From: Syntrophobacterales bacterium
Lineage (GTDB): Bacteria > Desulfobacterota > Desulfobaccia > Desulfobaccales > 0-14-0-80-60-11
Assembly: GCA_023229795.1 (NCBI GenBank)
Contig: JALNYP010000008.1
Coordinates: 1-64,000 of the forward strand
Reading direction: 5' to 3'
Length of the DNA: 64,000 nt
The translations under genes were made by a program, and so were the position numbers. Positions 15,693-23,935 of the stretch are shown piece after piece. Numbering within the stretch: the stretch's first letter is position 1; the number at the start of each line of letters is the position of its first letter. A model generated the notes under the pieces. That model did not search any database. It was not told where the DNA came from and worked only from the letters and a program-made list of their open reading frames with translations.

Positions 15693-16343
15693 TTGGCGGA
15701 ACCGCAGCCTTCCGGTTGGTCCTACCGGTTGTCCCCCCGCCTGGTTTTAGGCACCCATGGCCGCCCGCCAGGGGCTGCACCCGGGGACCGGGTGTTGCTG
15801 GTGAGCCGCGGCGAGGCCTTTCCCCCGGGCCATCCCACCACCCGCCTTTGCCTGGACCTGCTGCGGGAGGCCCTGCCCGCAATGGCAGCGGCCCGCCTGC
15901 TGGACGTGGGCTGCGGCGCCGGCGTCCTTAGCCTGGCGGCCGCCGCCCTGGGAGTCCCGCAGGTGGTGGGGGTGGATATCTCCCGGCCCGCGGCCCGGAC
16001 CACCCGGCAGAACGCCCGGCACAACGGCCTGGCCGGCCCGATCCTCACGGTGCAAGGCTCTACCGAGTGTATCAAGGGCGGCTTCGACCTCGTGGTAGCC
16101 AACCTCCCCTGGGAAGTGCAGCTTGGCAAGATCCTGGAGCTTAACCGCCTGGCTAAGCCCTCAGGCCGCGTTATCCTCTCGGGGTTCCGGGACAATCAGG
16201 AGAGTCTCTTGCTGGAAAGTTACCTGAAGCTGGGGTGGTTTCTGCAGCGGCGCCTGACTTGGGACTTCCAGCACCCGGAACTCCCGCCGGATATGAGCTT
16301 TACCTGGGCGGCCTGGCTGCTGGGAGAAGCCGCCCCGGCCTGA
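15693..16343 (+). CDS. PrmA-like class I SAM-dependent methyltransferase
   Basis: 216 residues with SAM motif I LLDVGCGAGVLSLAA, an acidic post-motif VVGVDISRPA, and the NLPW tetrad (VVANLPWEVQL), the substrate-amide motif of PrmA/HemK-type enzymes. Shorter than PrmA (about 290) because the N-terminal L11-binding domain is missing, so the substrate is uncertain. Start set at TTG 15693 with AGGAG 7 bases upstream; the longer frame from 15657 has no ribosome binding site. Stands alone between the IS remnant and convergent spmB. Confidence 0.75.
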   Translation: MAEPQPSGWSYRLSPRLVLGTHGRPPGAAPGDRVLLVSRGEAFPPGHPTTRLCLDLLREALPAMAAARLLDVGCGAGVLSLAAAALGVPQVVGVDISRPAARTTRQNARHNGLAGPILTVQGSTECIKGGFDLVVANLPWEVQLGKILELNRLAKPSGRVILSGFRDNQESLLLESYLKLGWFLQRRLTWDFQHPELPPDMSFTWAAWLLGEAAPA

Positions 16344-16352
16344 CCCCCCGGC

Positions 16353-16880
16353 TTAAAACATCAATCTGACGACGGTGATGGCGATGATGATGCCGCACGC
16401 GTCCGCGAGGAGGCAGACGGGGACCAGATATTTGGTATTCTTGATGCCCACGGCCCCGAGATAGACCGCCAGGACGTAAAACGTCGTTTCGGCGCTGCCC
16501 ATAATGACCGCCGCCATGGTGCTGGCCAGGGAGTCGGGCCCCGTCGATTTGAGGATCTCCGTAAAAATGCCCAGGGAGGCCGCGTTGGAGAACGGTTTGA
16601 CCATGGCCACCGAAAAGACTTCCGTCGGCACGTGGAACAGGGAGCCGACCCGGGAAAAGATGCCGTTGATGAAGGCGTGAGCTCCCGAGGCCTGGAAGGT
16701 TTTGACCATGATAAAGATGGCCAGGACATAGGGGAAAATCCCGATGATGATTTCTATGCCGTTCTTGGCCCCCGAAATGAAGGAATCATAGACCGGCACT
16801 CCCTTGTAAAAGCCATAGCCCACGGTGAACAGGACAAAAATCGGGATAAGATAATGAAACCCGGCATTAAGGGTATCCAT
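16353..16880 (-). CDS. spmB: SpmB-like nucleoside-recognition (GATE) membrane protein
   Basis: 175 residues with about five membrane segments and the Gate-domain pattern (GAKNGIEIIIGIFPYVLAIF, MVKPFSNAAS, MGSAETTFYVLAVYLGAVGI), as in spore maturation protein B. Start at ATG 16880, one base after the spmA stop; the longer frame is an artefact. In non-sporulating bacteria the SpmAB pair is widespread but its transport role is undefined. Coupled to spmA. Confidence 0.85.
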   Translation of the reverse strand: MDTLNAGFHYLIPIFVLFTVGYGFYKGVPVYDSFISGAKNGIEIIIGIFPYVLAIFIMVKTFQASGAHAFINGIFSRVGSLFHVPTEVFSVAMVKPFSNAASLGIFTEILKSTGPDSLASTMAAVIMGSAETTFYVLAVYLGAVGIKNTKYLVPVCLLADACGIIIAITVVRLMF

Positions 16881-16881
16881 G

Positions 16882-17466
16882 CTAGGCGTTTCTCCCCCTG
16901 AATTTTCTGAACAAAAAGAGGATGCCCACCGCGATGGCCGAAGACACCAGCGTCGCGACCAGGGTCGGCAGGATAATGACATTCGGGTTGTGGGCGCCGT
17001 AACTGGCCAGCAACCCGATCACCGTAAACGGGATGATCTGAATGCTCGAGGTATTAATCACGATGAAGAGCATCATTTCGAAGGTTACAGTGTCAGACTC
17101 GGGATTGAGCGTCTGCAGGTCCTCCATGGCCTTGATGCCCAGGGGGGTGGCGGCGTTGCCGATCCCGAACAGGTTGGCCAGGAGATTAAGCGTCATCGAA
17201 GAGATGGCCGGATGCCCTTCCGGAATATTCCGGAACAGCAGCGAGATGGCGGGTCTAAAGAAGTTTGACATCTTATAGATCACCCCGCAATCTTCCAGGA
17301 TTTTGGTGAGCCCCAACCAGAGAGAGACGATGCCCAACAGGTAAAGACACATTTCCACCGCGGTTTTGCCCGCTTCAAACATGGCTTTGGTGAATTCGTC
17401 GATGCTGCCGGTGAGAGCGGCAAACAAGACGCTGAGACAAATGACGACAAACCAGATAACGTTCAT
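16882..17466 (-). CDS. spmA: SpmA-like nucleoside-recognition (GATE) membrane protein
   Basis: 194 residues, strongly hydrophobic, opening MNVIWFVVICLSVLFAALTG. Family motifs are AGKTAVEMCLYLLGIVSLWLG, NLLANLFGIGNAATPLGIKAM and NTSSIQIIPFTVI. First gene of the spmAB pair. The 320-base region to its right is shared with the divergent AhpD-like gene and should hold both promoters. No sporulation genes are nearby, so a membrane or peptidoglycan-related role outside sporulation is likely but unproven. Confidence 0.85.
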   Translation of the reverse strand: MNVIWFVVICLSVLFAALTGSIDEFTKAMFEAGKTAVEMCLYLLGIVSLWLGLTKILEDCGVIYKMSNFFRPAISLLFRNIPEGHPAISSMTLNLLANLFGIGNAATPLGIKAMEDLQTLNPESDTVTFEMMLFIVINTSSIQIIPFTVIGLLASYGAHNPNVIILPTLVATLVSSAIAVGILFLFRKFRGRNA

Positions 17467-17788
17467 GCAGCCTTCCTTATCTAGGCGCTGGGCTGATCAG
17501 GTTACAAGGCATCTGTGCAATTCCGGGGAACGGTTAGGGCCGCTGACCGCCGTCTCCATTTTCCTTTTTTACCCCCGCAACCGCAAGAAAATATTGAGAA
17601 CTCCGCCCTTGGAGACCCGCGGCCTTGAAAAGACCCGGTTGAGTTCTTAACAATATGGTTGCGAAAAACCGCGCAACGCATGACTAACCCGCTCATAGAC
17701 TGAGGAATAAGGAAAGTTCCTCAGGGGGGTAGGGAGATTTCAATGAGTTAGATAATCCCCCTACCCCTCAAGCACGGAGGATCAGATC
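17467..17788. promoter_or_regulatory. Divergent intergenic region with a GGGGTAGGG hairpin
   Basis: 322 bases between divergent spmA and the AhpD-like gene. At 17724-17775 GGGGTAGGG and CCCTACCCC can pair across a loop of about 26 bases, ending just before the GGAGG of the downstream gene. No clear promoter boxes; no further gene seen. Confidence 0.4.
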
Positions 17789-18115
17789 ATGTCAGAAGAG
17801 ACCTACCCCGGTTGGTATGCTTTCGTCAAAGAGAACCACGATAAATTTATCAAGGCTTTGGAGCAGTTGGGGGAAGTGGTGCGGCAGGAAGGGCCGTTGG
17901 ATGAAAAGACTTCCCACCTGATCCAATTGGCCGCGGCCGCGGCCATCCGCTCCGAAGGCGCGGTGCACAGCCACGTGCGGCGGGCCTTAAAAGCCGGCGC
18001 CAAACCCGAAGAGATTTATCACACCATGATCCTGCTCACCAGCACCATCGGCTTTCCCAATACCTCTGCCGCCATGAGCTGGGTCTATGATATCCTGGGG
18101 GAACAAAAGGGCTAA
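17789..18115 (+). CDS. Carboxymuconolactone decarboxylase/AhpD-like protein without redox cysteines
   Basis: 108 residues, the size of a single CMD domain. The helical core LIQLAAAAAIRSEGAVHSHVRRALKAGAKPEEIYHTMILLTSTIGFPN aligns with AhpD-type proteins, but the CxxC...H signature reads S..A...H, so both thiol residues are gone while the histidine stays. It therefore cannot act as an AhpD-type peroxidase; a decarboxylase-like or structural role is possible. GGAGG lies 9 bases before the ATG. Monocistronic. Confidence 0.8.
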   Translation: MSEETYPGWYAFVKENHDKFIKALEQLGEVVRQEGPLDEKTSHLIQLAAAAAIRSEGAVHSHVRRALKAGAKPEEIYHTMILLTSTIGFPNTSAAMSWVYDILGEQKG

Positions 18116-18265
18116 AAGCCCCGTCGCCCCGCGCCCCCGCGGCAGGCAGGCCTGACCGCGTCCCAGAGACCGGGGCGGGGCTCCGGCTTGGTGCGCGCCT
18201 GCCACCCGGGGCCAGCCCAATCCCCTCGCCTTAATCCCGGTCACCACAAAGGAGAACTTCTGAGG

Positions 18266-19021
18266 ATGAATAAATCCGCTCCCCTCTGCCGCCTGCTGTT
18301 GAGCTTTGGCTTAGCGGCCTTACTGGCCCTTTCGGGGTGTAACTCCGGGACTGCCCCCCAGTCCCCCAAGTCCAAGGAAGATCTGCAGGCGACGGTCTCT
18401 CCCAAGGCCTTCGAACACTTTCGCGAGGCCCATAAATTATTGAAGGAGCAGAAATTCCCCGAAGCCTTGAGGGAATTTCAGCAGGCCGCCGAGTTGGCGC
18501 CGAAATCCGCCCTGGTGCAATTCTGGGTGGGCAAGACCGCCTTTCTCAATAAAGATAAAGACCTGGCCGAAAAATCCTTCCTGAAAGTGCTGGAATTGGA
18601 GCCGACCAATTATCATGCCAAAGCCATGTTGGGGCAGCTCTATTCGTTGGATAAAACCAAGCTGGATCAGGCCGAGAGCTATTTAAAGGAGGCCCTGGAC
18701 GCCTCGCCCGACAATCTGGAAGCCCATTTCGATCTAGGCCGGGTTTATGCCCTGAAAGGCGACAAGGAGCAGACCCTGCAGGAGTTTCGCTTCGTCTTTG
18801 CCAAGGAATCGGAATTTCCCGGCTATCATTTTGAAATGGGACGGATTATGGAGTCCTGGGGCGAAAAACAGGTGGCCCTCAATCATTACCGCCGGGCCCT
18901 GATGCTCAATCCGCGCTTCGAGGCGGCGAGACAGGCCGTTCAAAAGCTGGAAAGTTCCGGGCCCGGGGCCGCCCAACCTGCTCCCACCCCGGCCAAGCCG
19001 AAAGCTGCAAAGCCCAAATAA
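18266..19021 (+). CDS. TPR-repeat lipoprotein
   Basis: 251 residues: a lipoprotein signal (LLLSFGLAALLALSGC, lipobox LSGC, about residue 25), then five or so tetratricopeptide repeats (FREAHKLLKEQKFPEALREF, AEKSFLKVLELEPTNYHAKA, AESYLKEALDASPDNLEAHF, ALNHYRRALMLNPRFEAA) and a Pro/Ala/Lys tail. Expected to be a membrane-anchored periplasmic scaffold; partner unknown. Start at ATG 18266 with GAGG adjacent and GGAG at 18251; the longer frame from 18188 lacks the lipoprotein N-terminus. Confidence 0.85.
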   Translation: MNKSAPLCRLLLSFGLAALLALSGCNSGTAPQSPKSKEDLQATVSPKAFEHFREAHKLLKEQKFPEALREFQQAAELAPKSALVQFWVGKTAFLNKDKDLAEKSFLKVLELEPTNYHAKAMLGQLYSLDKTKLDQAESYLKEALDASPDNLEAHFDLGRVYALKGDKEQTLQEFRFVFAKESEFPGYHFEMGRIMESWGEKQVALNHYRRALMLNPRFEAARQAVQKLESSGPGAAQPAPTPAKPKAAKPK

Positions 19022-19189
19022 ATTGTTTTCTCCTCCAGATGGAAGGGCTTGATTTCTGCTCTAAAGAACCTATGATTAATTAAATTAATTCAAAACCCCA
19101 TAACATTTCTCAAGACCACAAGAGGAATCCTGCGTTACCCTGAGGGAAGAATCAACGGAACTTAAATATCTGATGAAAAGGAGCGGGGA

Positions 19190-19726
19190 ATGAAAAAACT
19201 GATTCTGTGTGGAATGTTCGCGGCCATATTTCTGCTGACCGGCATCTCGGGTTACGCCCAAACTATGCCGGATATTGAAGCCCACCGCACCTGCAAGTAC
19301 TGCAACATGGACCGGCAAACCTTCGCCCACAGCCGCATGTTGATCGAGTTTACGGACGGCTCGTCCACCGGGCTGTGCGCCCTCCACTGCGCCGCTCTGG
19401 AGTTGGCTCAATCCTTTGACAAGCAGGTAAAATCCATCCAGGTGGCAGACTACAACACCAAGAAACTGATCGATGCCGAGAAAGCCTCCTGGGTGATCGG
19501 CGGCAACAAGCCCGGCGTCATGACCAAAGTCGCCAAATGGGCCTTTGCCGATAAGAAGGACGCCGAAGCCTTTATTAAAGAAAACGGCGGCAAGCTCGCC
19601 AATTTTGACGACGCCATCAGGGCCTCCTTCGAGTCCATGTATGATGATACCAAGATGATCTGGGCCAAACGCGCCAAGATGAGAGAGATGAAGATGAAGG
19701 AAGGGAAAAAGGAAGAGAAAAAATAA
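19190..19726 (+). CDS. NosL-like copper-binding protein 1
   Basis: 178 residues: a Sec signal peptide (MKKLILCGMFAAIFLLTGISGYAQ), then the NosL metal site CKYCNMD and a second Cys pair in GLCALHCAALEL, finishing with a very Lys/Glu/Met-rich tail (MREMKMKEGKKEEKK). NosL proteins bind Cu(I) in the periplasm for metal-centre assembly. AAGGAG precedes the ATG. First gene of a six-gene co-directional run (NosL, NosL, small protein, ABC permease, ATPase, membrane protein), which resembles the nosDFYL arrangement but without nosZ or nosD. Confidence 0.8.
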   Translation: MKKLILCGMFAAIFLLTGISGYAQTMPDIEAHRTCKYCNMDRQTFAHSRMLIEFTDGSSTGLCALHCAALELAQSFDKQVKSIQVADYNTKKLIDAEKASWVIGGNKPGVMTKVAKWAFADKKDAEAFIKENGGKLANFDDAIRASFESMYDDTKMIWAKRAKMREMKMKEGKKEEKK

Positions 19727-19811
19727 CCAGGCCAGAATCCGGGCCAGGGGGACCGCTCCAGTCGCCCTGGCCCTCATCACCCAGGCTCGGAGCCTGGGCC
19801 ACGGAGTTTTT

Positions 19812-20297
19812 GTGAAACACTTCAGATCGCTTGTTTTCATTAATGTTGTGGTTCTGATAATAACCTGTTCCCTCCTCTGCGCCCAGGAGGTGCAACCCGG
19901 CAAGCTTACCCCGGGAGACAAGTGCCCGGTGTGCGGCATGTTCGTGGCCAAGTATCCGGATTTCGTCGCCCAAGTCGTGTTTAAGGATGGCACCCATGCT
20001 TTTTTCGACGGCGTCAAAGACCTGATGAAATATTACTTTGACCTGCCGAAGTATAATCCGTCGAAAACCCAGGGGGATATCGCCGCCATTTTGGTAACCG
20101 ATTATTATAATATGAAGTTAATGGACGGCTACCAGGCGTGGTATGTCGTCGGCAGCGATGTGTACGGGCCCATGGGGAAAGAACTGATGCCCTTCAAAGA
20201 TGAGCCCGCCGCCAAGGAATTTAAGAACGATCACCAGGGAAAATCGATCCTGCAATTCAAGGACATCACCCCGGACCTGATCAAAACCCTGGATTAA
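19812..20297 (+). CDS. NosL-like copper-binding protein 2
   Basis: 161 residues starting at GTG with GGAG 5 bases upstream. N-terminal signal (FINVVVLIITCSLLCAQ), then the canonical NosL motif CPVCGMFVAKYP, DGTHAFFDGVKDLMKYYFD and a WYVVGSDVYGPMGKELMPF stretch typical of NosL. Paralogue of the preceding protein but closer to the family consensus. Probably delivers copper to, or receives it from, the downstream ABC system. Periplasmic. Confidence 0.85.
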   Translation: MKHFRSLVFINVVVLIITCSLLCAQEVQPGKLTPGDKCPVCGMFVAKYPDFVAQVVFKDGTHAFFDGVKDLMKYYFDLPKYNPSKTQGDIAAILVTDYYNMKLMDGYQAWYVVGSDVYGPMGKELMPFKDEPAAKEFKNDHQGKSILQFKDITPDLIKTLD

Positions 20298-20369
20298 TCT
20301 TTGCAAGGGGTGGGTCACCTAAACTCGCCTGGATTTGATCGAAACCCCTGACCTTATCGAGACCGAGCC

Positions 20370-20669
20370 TTGCGAAAATCCGATGGATTCCTGCTGGTTA
20401 CCGGCGGCGGCCTGCTCTTGCTCATAGGACTCCTCATCCATGGGAAAATGGTGACGCGGGCCGAAATGCCCCTGCTGCGCCAGGAGGTCAGCGTCGCCCG
20501 CAACCTCGGACTCACCGATCTGTGCCTCTCGACTGAAGCCAATTACACCCGGAACCCGTCCCAAGCCGATTGGCACACGCCTTTCCAGACTCATCCCGGC
20601 TCTCTGGATCATTTCCCCAGCGGATCGATCATCGGTCCTCCGGAAACCTTGCGGAAACCGCATGAATAA
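20370..20669 (+). CDS. Small membrane-anchored protein of the NosL/ABC cluster
   Basis: 99 residues from a TTG start. One N-terminal membrane segment (FLLVTGGGLLLLIGLLI), then a periplasmic stretch including LRQEVSVARNLGLTDLCLSTEANYTRNPSQADWHTPFQ and a Pro/Gly-rich end. I do not recognise a family. It overlaps the permease gene by 8 bases and its spacing within the run indicates a real gene; the pattern GLTDLCLSTEANYTRNPS suggests a conserved extracytoplasmic motif in such clusters. Confidence 0.6.
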   Translation: MRKSDGFLLVTGGGLLLLIGLLIHGKMVTRAEMPLLRQEVSVARNLGLTDLCLSTEANYTRNPSQADWHTPFQTHPGSLDHFPSGSIIGPPETLRKPHE

Positions 20670-21798
20670 ACTGATCGAAAAACAGCGGCACATTCTCGAC
20701 TTTACCCTATCCTCCCTGTGGCGGCGCAAAAGCCGCAACCTGGCGCTGATGCTGGTGTACACCGTGGTGGTCTTCAGCCTGGGCTCGGTCATGTTTTTTA
20801 CCCAGGCCCTGAAAAACGAAGCCGCGCTGATCTTGAGCGGCACTCCCGAGATCATTGTCCAGAAAATGGTAGCCGGCAGACATGAGCTCATTCCGGTCAC
20901 CTATGCCCAGAAGATCGGGAAGATCCGCGGCGTTAAGGCCGTCAAGCCGCGCCTCTGGGGTTATTATTATGACCGGATCGCCCAGGCCAATTATACCTTC
21001 ATGGTGCCTGAGGACGTTCCTCTCATCAATAATGAGATTATCATCGGGTCAGGCATTGCCCGGGTGCGCGTGGTGGGCCGCGGCAACGCCTTGTTGTTCC
21101 GGACCTATGACGGCAAGCCCTTCAGTTTTCTGATCAAAGGGATCCTCAGTCCCGACTCCGAGTTGCTGTCTGCCGATTTGATCCTGATCTCCGAGGCGGG
21201 CTTCCACCGCCTCTTCGGCATTACCCCGAAGGATGCCACTGATTTAACCGTAACTGTGTTGAATAAAAAAGAAATCCCCACCATCGCCGCCAAGATCGTC
21301 GACCTGTTCCCCGATACCCGGGCCATCACCCGGGACGAAATCCTGCGGACCTACGACGCGGTGTTCGACTGGCGGGGCGGCATCATTATCGCGGTTCTGG
21401 CCGGCGCGGTGTTGGCTTTCCTGATCTTCGCCTGGGACAAGGCCGCGGGGCTGAGTTCCGAAGAAAAGCGCGAAATCGGCATCCTCAAGGCCATCGGGTG
21501 GGAGACCGGCGACGTCCTGCACATGAAATTCTGGGAAGGCATAATCGTCTCGCTCTCGTCTTTCCTGGCCGGTGTTATCCTGGCCTACATTCACATCTTT
21601 GCGACCTCGGCCAGTCTCTTTGCGCCGGTGCTCAAAGGCTGGTCTACGCTCTATCCGGATTTCCGCCTGACGCCCTTCATCAGCGTCTATCAGGTGGCCA
21701 TCCTGTTTTGCTTTACGGTCATTCCTTACACCGTGGCCACCATCATTCCTTCCTGGAAGGCGGCCACCATTGATCCCGATCTCATCATGAGAAGCTAA
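20662..21798 (+). CDS. FtsX/MacB-type ABC transporter permease
   Basis: 378 residues: TM1 near residue 30 (LALMLVYTVVVFSLGSVMFF), a large periplasmic domain of about 200 residues, then three membrane segments (IIIAVLAGAVLAFLIF, IIVSLSSFLAGVILAYI, VAILFCFTVIPYTVATI) with the FtsX consensus EKREIGILKAIGW before the second. Pairs with the downstream ATPase (9 bases away). Likely extracts or handles a metallated lipoprotein or substrate, given the NosL neighbours; the substrate is inference. Confidence 0.85.
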   Translation: MNKLIEKQRHILDFTLSSLWRRKSRNLALMLVYTVVVFSLGSVMFFTQALKNEAALILSGTPEIIVQKMVAGRHELIPVTYAQKIGKIRGVKAVKPRLWGYYYDRIAQANYTFMVPEDVPLINNEIIIGSGIARVRVVGRGNALLFRTYDGKPFSFLIKGILSPDSELLSADLILISEAGFHRLFGITPKDATDLTVTVLNKKEIPTIAAKIVDLFPDTRAITRDEILRTYDAVFDWRGGIIIAVLAGAVLAFLIFAWDKAAGLSSEEKREIGILKAIGWETGDVLHMKFWEGIIVSLSSFLAGVILAYIHIFATSASLFAPVLKGWSTLYPDFRLTPFISVYQVAILFCFTVIPYTVATIIPSWKAATIDPDLIMRS

Positions 21799-21806
21799 GG
21801 TCCCCG

Positions 21807-22490
21807 ATGATCGATCTTCAGAACATCCGCAAGGTCTTCAATGAGGGCCTGCCCAACGAATATGTCGCGGTCGATGACATCAGCCTGTACATTGAAGCCC
21901 ATCAGGTTACGGTCCTGAAAGGCCCCAGCGGTTCGGGGAAGACCACGCTGCTCAGCATCCTGGGGTGCATGGCCCGGCCCACGGCCGGCCGCATCAGGCT
22001 CGAAGACCGGGAAATCACCAGCCTGCCCGAGCGGTTTCTTACCGAAATCCGGCGCTCCACCTTTGGCTTCATCTTCCAGCAATTCAATCTGTTGAGGGGC
22101 ATCAGCGTTCTCGAAAACGTCATGCTGCCGGCCTATCCCCTGGGAGTGCCGTTTACCGCCCTAAAAAGCCAGGCCCGGCGTTTGCTGGAGCTCTTTAATC
22201 TGGACCACAAGGCCCTGGCCAAAGTCGAGTGGCTCTCCGGCGGCGAAGCCCAGCGGGTGGCCATTGCCCGGGCCCTGGTCAACGACCCGGCAGTGATCAT
22301 CGCCGATGAACCCACCGCCCATCTCGATACCAAGCTGTCCGGGGAGTTTATGGAGATCATGCGGGATTTCAAAACCCAGGGGAAGACCATTCTGATCGCC
22401 AGCCATGACCCCATTGTCCATGAATCCAATGTGGTCGATCGCGTCGTGCAGATGCGGGATGGCAGGATCATCGATGCGGGAGTCCACTGA
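21807..22490 (+). CDS. LolD/MacB-type ABC transporter ATPase
   Basis: 227 residues. Walker A GPSGSGKTT (about 39-47), Q-loop FIFQQFNLL, signature LSGGEAQRVAIARAL, Walker B VIIADEP followed by TAHLD, and switch His in ASHDP. Partner of the FtsX-type permease just upstream. The usual T.TLLS.LG and NLL....VEN segments mark it as the MacB/LolD subgroup. The stop directly abuts the GTG start of the next gene. Confidence 0.92.
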   Translation: MIDLQNIRKVFNEGLPNEYVAVDDISLYIEAHQVTVLKGPSGSGKTTLLSILGCMARPTAGRIRLEDREITSLPERFLTEIRRSTFGFIFQQFNLLRGISVLENVMLPAYPLGVPFTALKSQARRLLELFNLDHKALAKVEWLSGGEAQRVAIARALVNDPAVIIADEPTAHLDTKLSGEFMEIMRDFKTQGKTILIASHDPIVHESNVVDRVVQMRDGRIIDAGVH

Positions 22491-23483
22491 GTGATCTTCA
22501 AGCCCGGGATTATCGCCCTCCTGACCATCTCCCTGCTGCTCAGCGGGATGCTGCTGTACTCTACTTTCTATGGCGTGTCGATTCTGCGCTACTGGGATAT
22601 TAAGAGCGGCAGCGAACGGCAGTTGAGCCTGGAAAGAAGGACTTACCTGGTCTCCACCATCATGGCCTATGCCCTGGTGTTCCAGCTCTTCTCCTTTTTT
22701 CTCTTCATCTATACCGCCGACGCCCTGCATCCGTTTTTTACCGGCGCCATGTGCGCGGTGGGCTCGCTCAACGTCAACCAGTGGGGCTACCCCGTAGTCA
22801 TCCTGAAAATTATCACTTTCCTCCTGGGCGGGCTCTGGCTCATCATCAATTTTGCGGACAGCCGGGGCTACGATTATCCGCTCATCAAAGAAAAATACCT
22901 GCTGCTCCTGGTCATCTCGCCGTTGATTCTGGCCGAAACCTTCATCCAGTTCAGCTATTTTCTGGGACTGAAACCGGAGGTCATTACTTCCTGTTGCGGC
23001 TCCCTGTTTACCAGCGATGCCAAGGGCGTGGCCTCCGAGATTATCGCCTTCCCGCGCCTGGCGATGGAGATCGCCTTTTATGCCGCCATGCTGGGCACCC
23101 TGGCCCTAGGGGTGGTCTTTTACCGCACGGAAAAACTGGGCTACTGGTTTGCTCTCGCAGCCTTGGTGACCTTCCTGATCTCGGCCGCGGCCTTTATCTC
23201 CTTTATCTCCGTCTATTTCTACGAACTGCCGACCCACCACTGCCCTTTCTGCATTCTCCAGAAAGAATACGGCTACATCGGCTATTTCCTCTACCTGACC
23301 CTGCTGGTGGGAGGCTTGACCGGCATGGGCGCAGGGGTTCTCATGCCCTCCCGGCGGATTCCCAGCCTCAAGGCCACGCTGCCGGGCCTGCAGAAAAACC
23401 TGACACTGGTCTCCTTGCTCTCCTACCTGCTATTCGGCGGCATCTCCACGTTCCAAATCGCCTTCTCCAATCTGAAAATGTAA
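22491..23483 (+). CDS. Polytopic membrane protein with conserved cysteines, NosL/ABC cluster
   Basis: 330 residues from a GTG that begins right after the ATPase stop. About eight membrane segments. Cysteines sit at membrane edges: FTGAMCAVGSLN, ITSCCGSLF and THHCPFCILQKEYGY; the last CPFC with neighbouring histidines looks like a thiol-redox or metal site. I do not recognise a named family. Its position as the last gene after NosL-ABC genes suggests a role in thiol or copper handling across the membrane (inference). Confidence 0.7.
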   Translation: MIFKPGIIALLTISLLLSGMLLYSTFYGVSILRYWDIKSGSERQLSLERRTYLVSTIMAYALVFQLFSFFLFIYTADALHPFFTGAMCAVGSLNVNQWGYPVVILKIITFLLGGLWLIINFADSRGYDYPLIKEKYLLLLVISPLILAETFIQFSYFLGLKPEVITSCCGSLFTSDAKGVASEIIAFPRLAMEIAFYAAMLGTLALGVVFYRTEKLGYWFALAALVTFLISAAAFISFISVYFYELPTHHCPFCILQKEYGYIGYFLYLTLLVGGLTGMGAGVLMPSRRIPSLKATLPGLQKNLTLVSLLSYLLFGGISTFQIAFSNLKM

Positions 23484-23504
23484 CGGCCTGGGGCCGGCGC
23501 TCCC

Positions 23505-23538
23505 AAGAAAAAAGGCACCTCCCCCGGGGGGAGATGCC
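23505..23538 (-). terminator. Intrinsic terminator for the 23.6-kb small secreted protein gene
   Basis: On the minus strand the hairpin GGCATCTCCCCCC / GGGGGAGGTGCC is followed directly by TTTTTTCTT. It may also end the plus-strand operon, which converges here. Confidence 0.75.
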
Positions 23539-23565
23539 CTGAAACGCTTGCCGTTGCCGGGATGC

Positions 23566-23904
23566 TTATTTGGGGCCGGGATAGGCCTTGCCGTTGATCT
23601 TATCGATGGTCAGGAAGTAAGCCCCGCGCAGCGAGCCCTCGATCTGGACGGGTTCCCCTGTCTTGGCGAATTCCCGTAACACGGTTTCATTCTGATTGAG
23701 GATTTTATATTCCTCATGAGGTTTAATGCGGATGACAATAAAACCTCCATAACTGGTGCTATTGACAATCTTGCCGGTCATGGTGAGCGTACCGGGGGCC
23801 GTCGGCGGCGCTTGCTCTTTGGGTTGAGTCCAACCGGCCGCCGCCATGAGCAAGAGCATTCCCAAACCCAGGCTTATGATCCAGGCCACCTGTTTATTCT
23901 GCAT
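23566..23904 (-). CDS. Small secreted protein, OB-fold-like, unknown function
   Basis: 112 residues: a signal peptide (WIISLGLGMLLLMAAAGWTQ), a Pro-rich segment, then a beta-rich domain (LTMTGKIVNSTSYGGFIVIRI, EPVQIEGSLRGAYFLTIDKING). The pattern resembles small OB-fold periplasmic proteins. Located 31 bases downstream of cusA on the same strand and followed by a good terminator, so it is likely the last gene of the multicopper oxidase/cusBA transcription unit and may act in metal handling. Confidence 0.6.
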   Translation of the reverse strand: MQNKQVAWIISLGLGMLLLMAAAGWTQPKEQAPPTAPGTLTMTGKIVNSTSYGGFIVIRIKPHEEYKILNQNETVLREFAKTGEPVQIEGSLRGAYFLTIDKINGKAYPGPK

Positions 23905-23935
23905 CTCTACCTCCTCGATAGTTGGCTGTTCTCTC

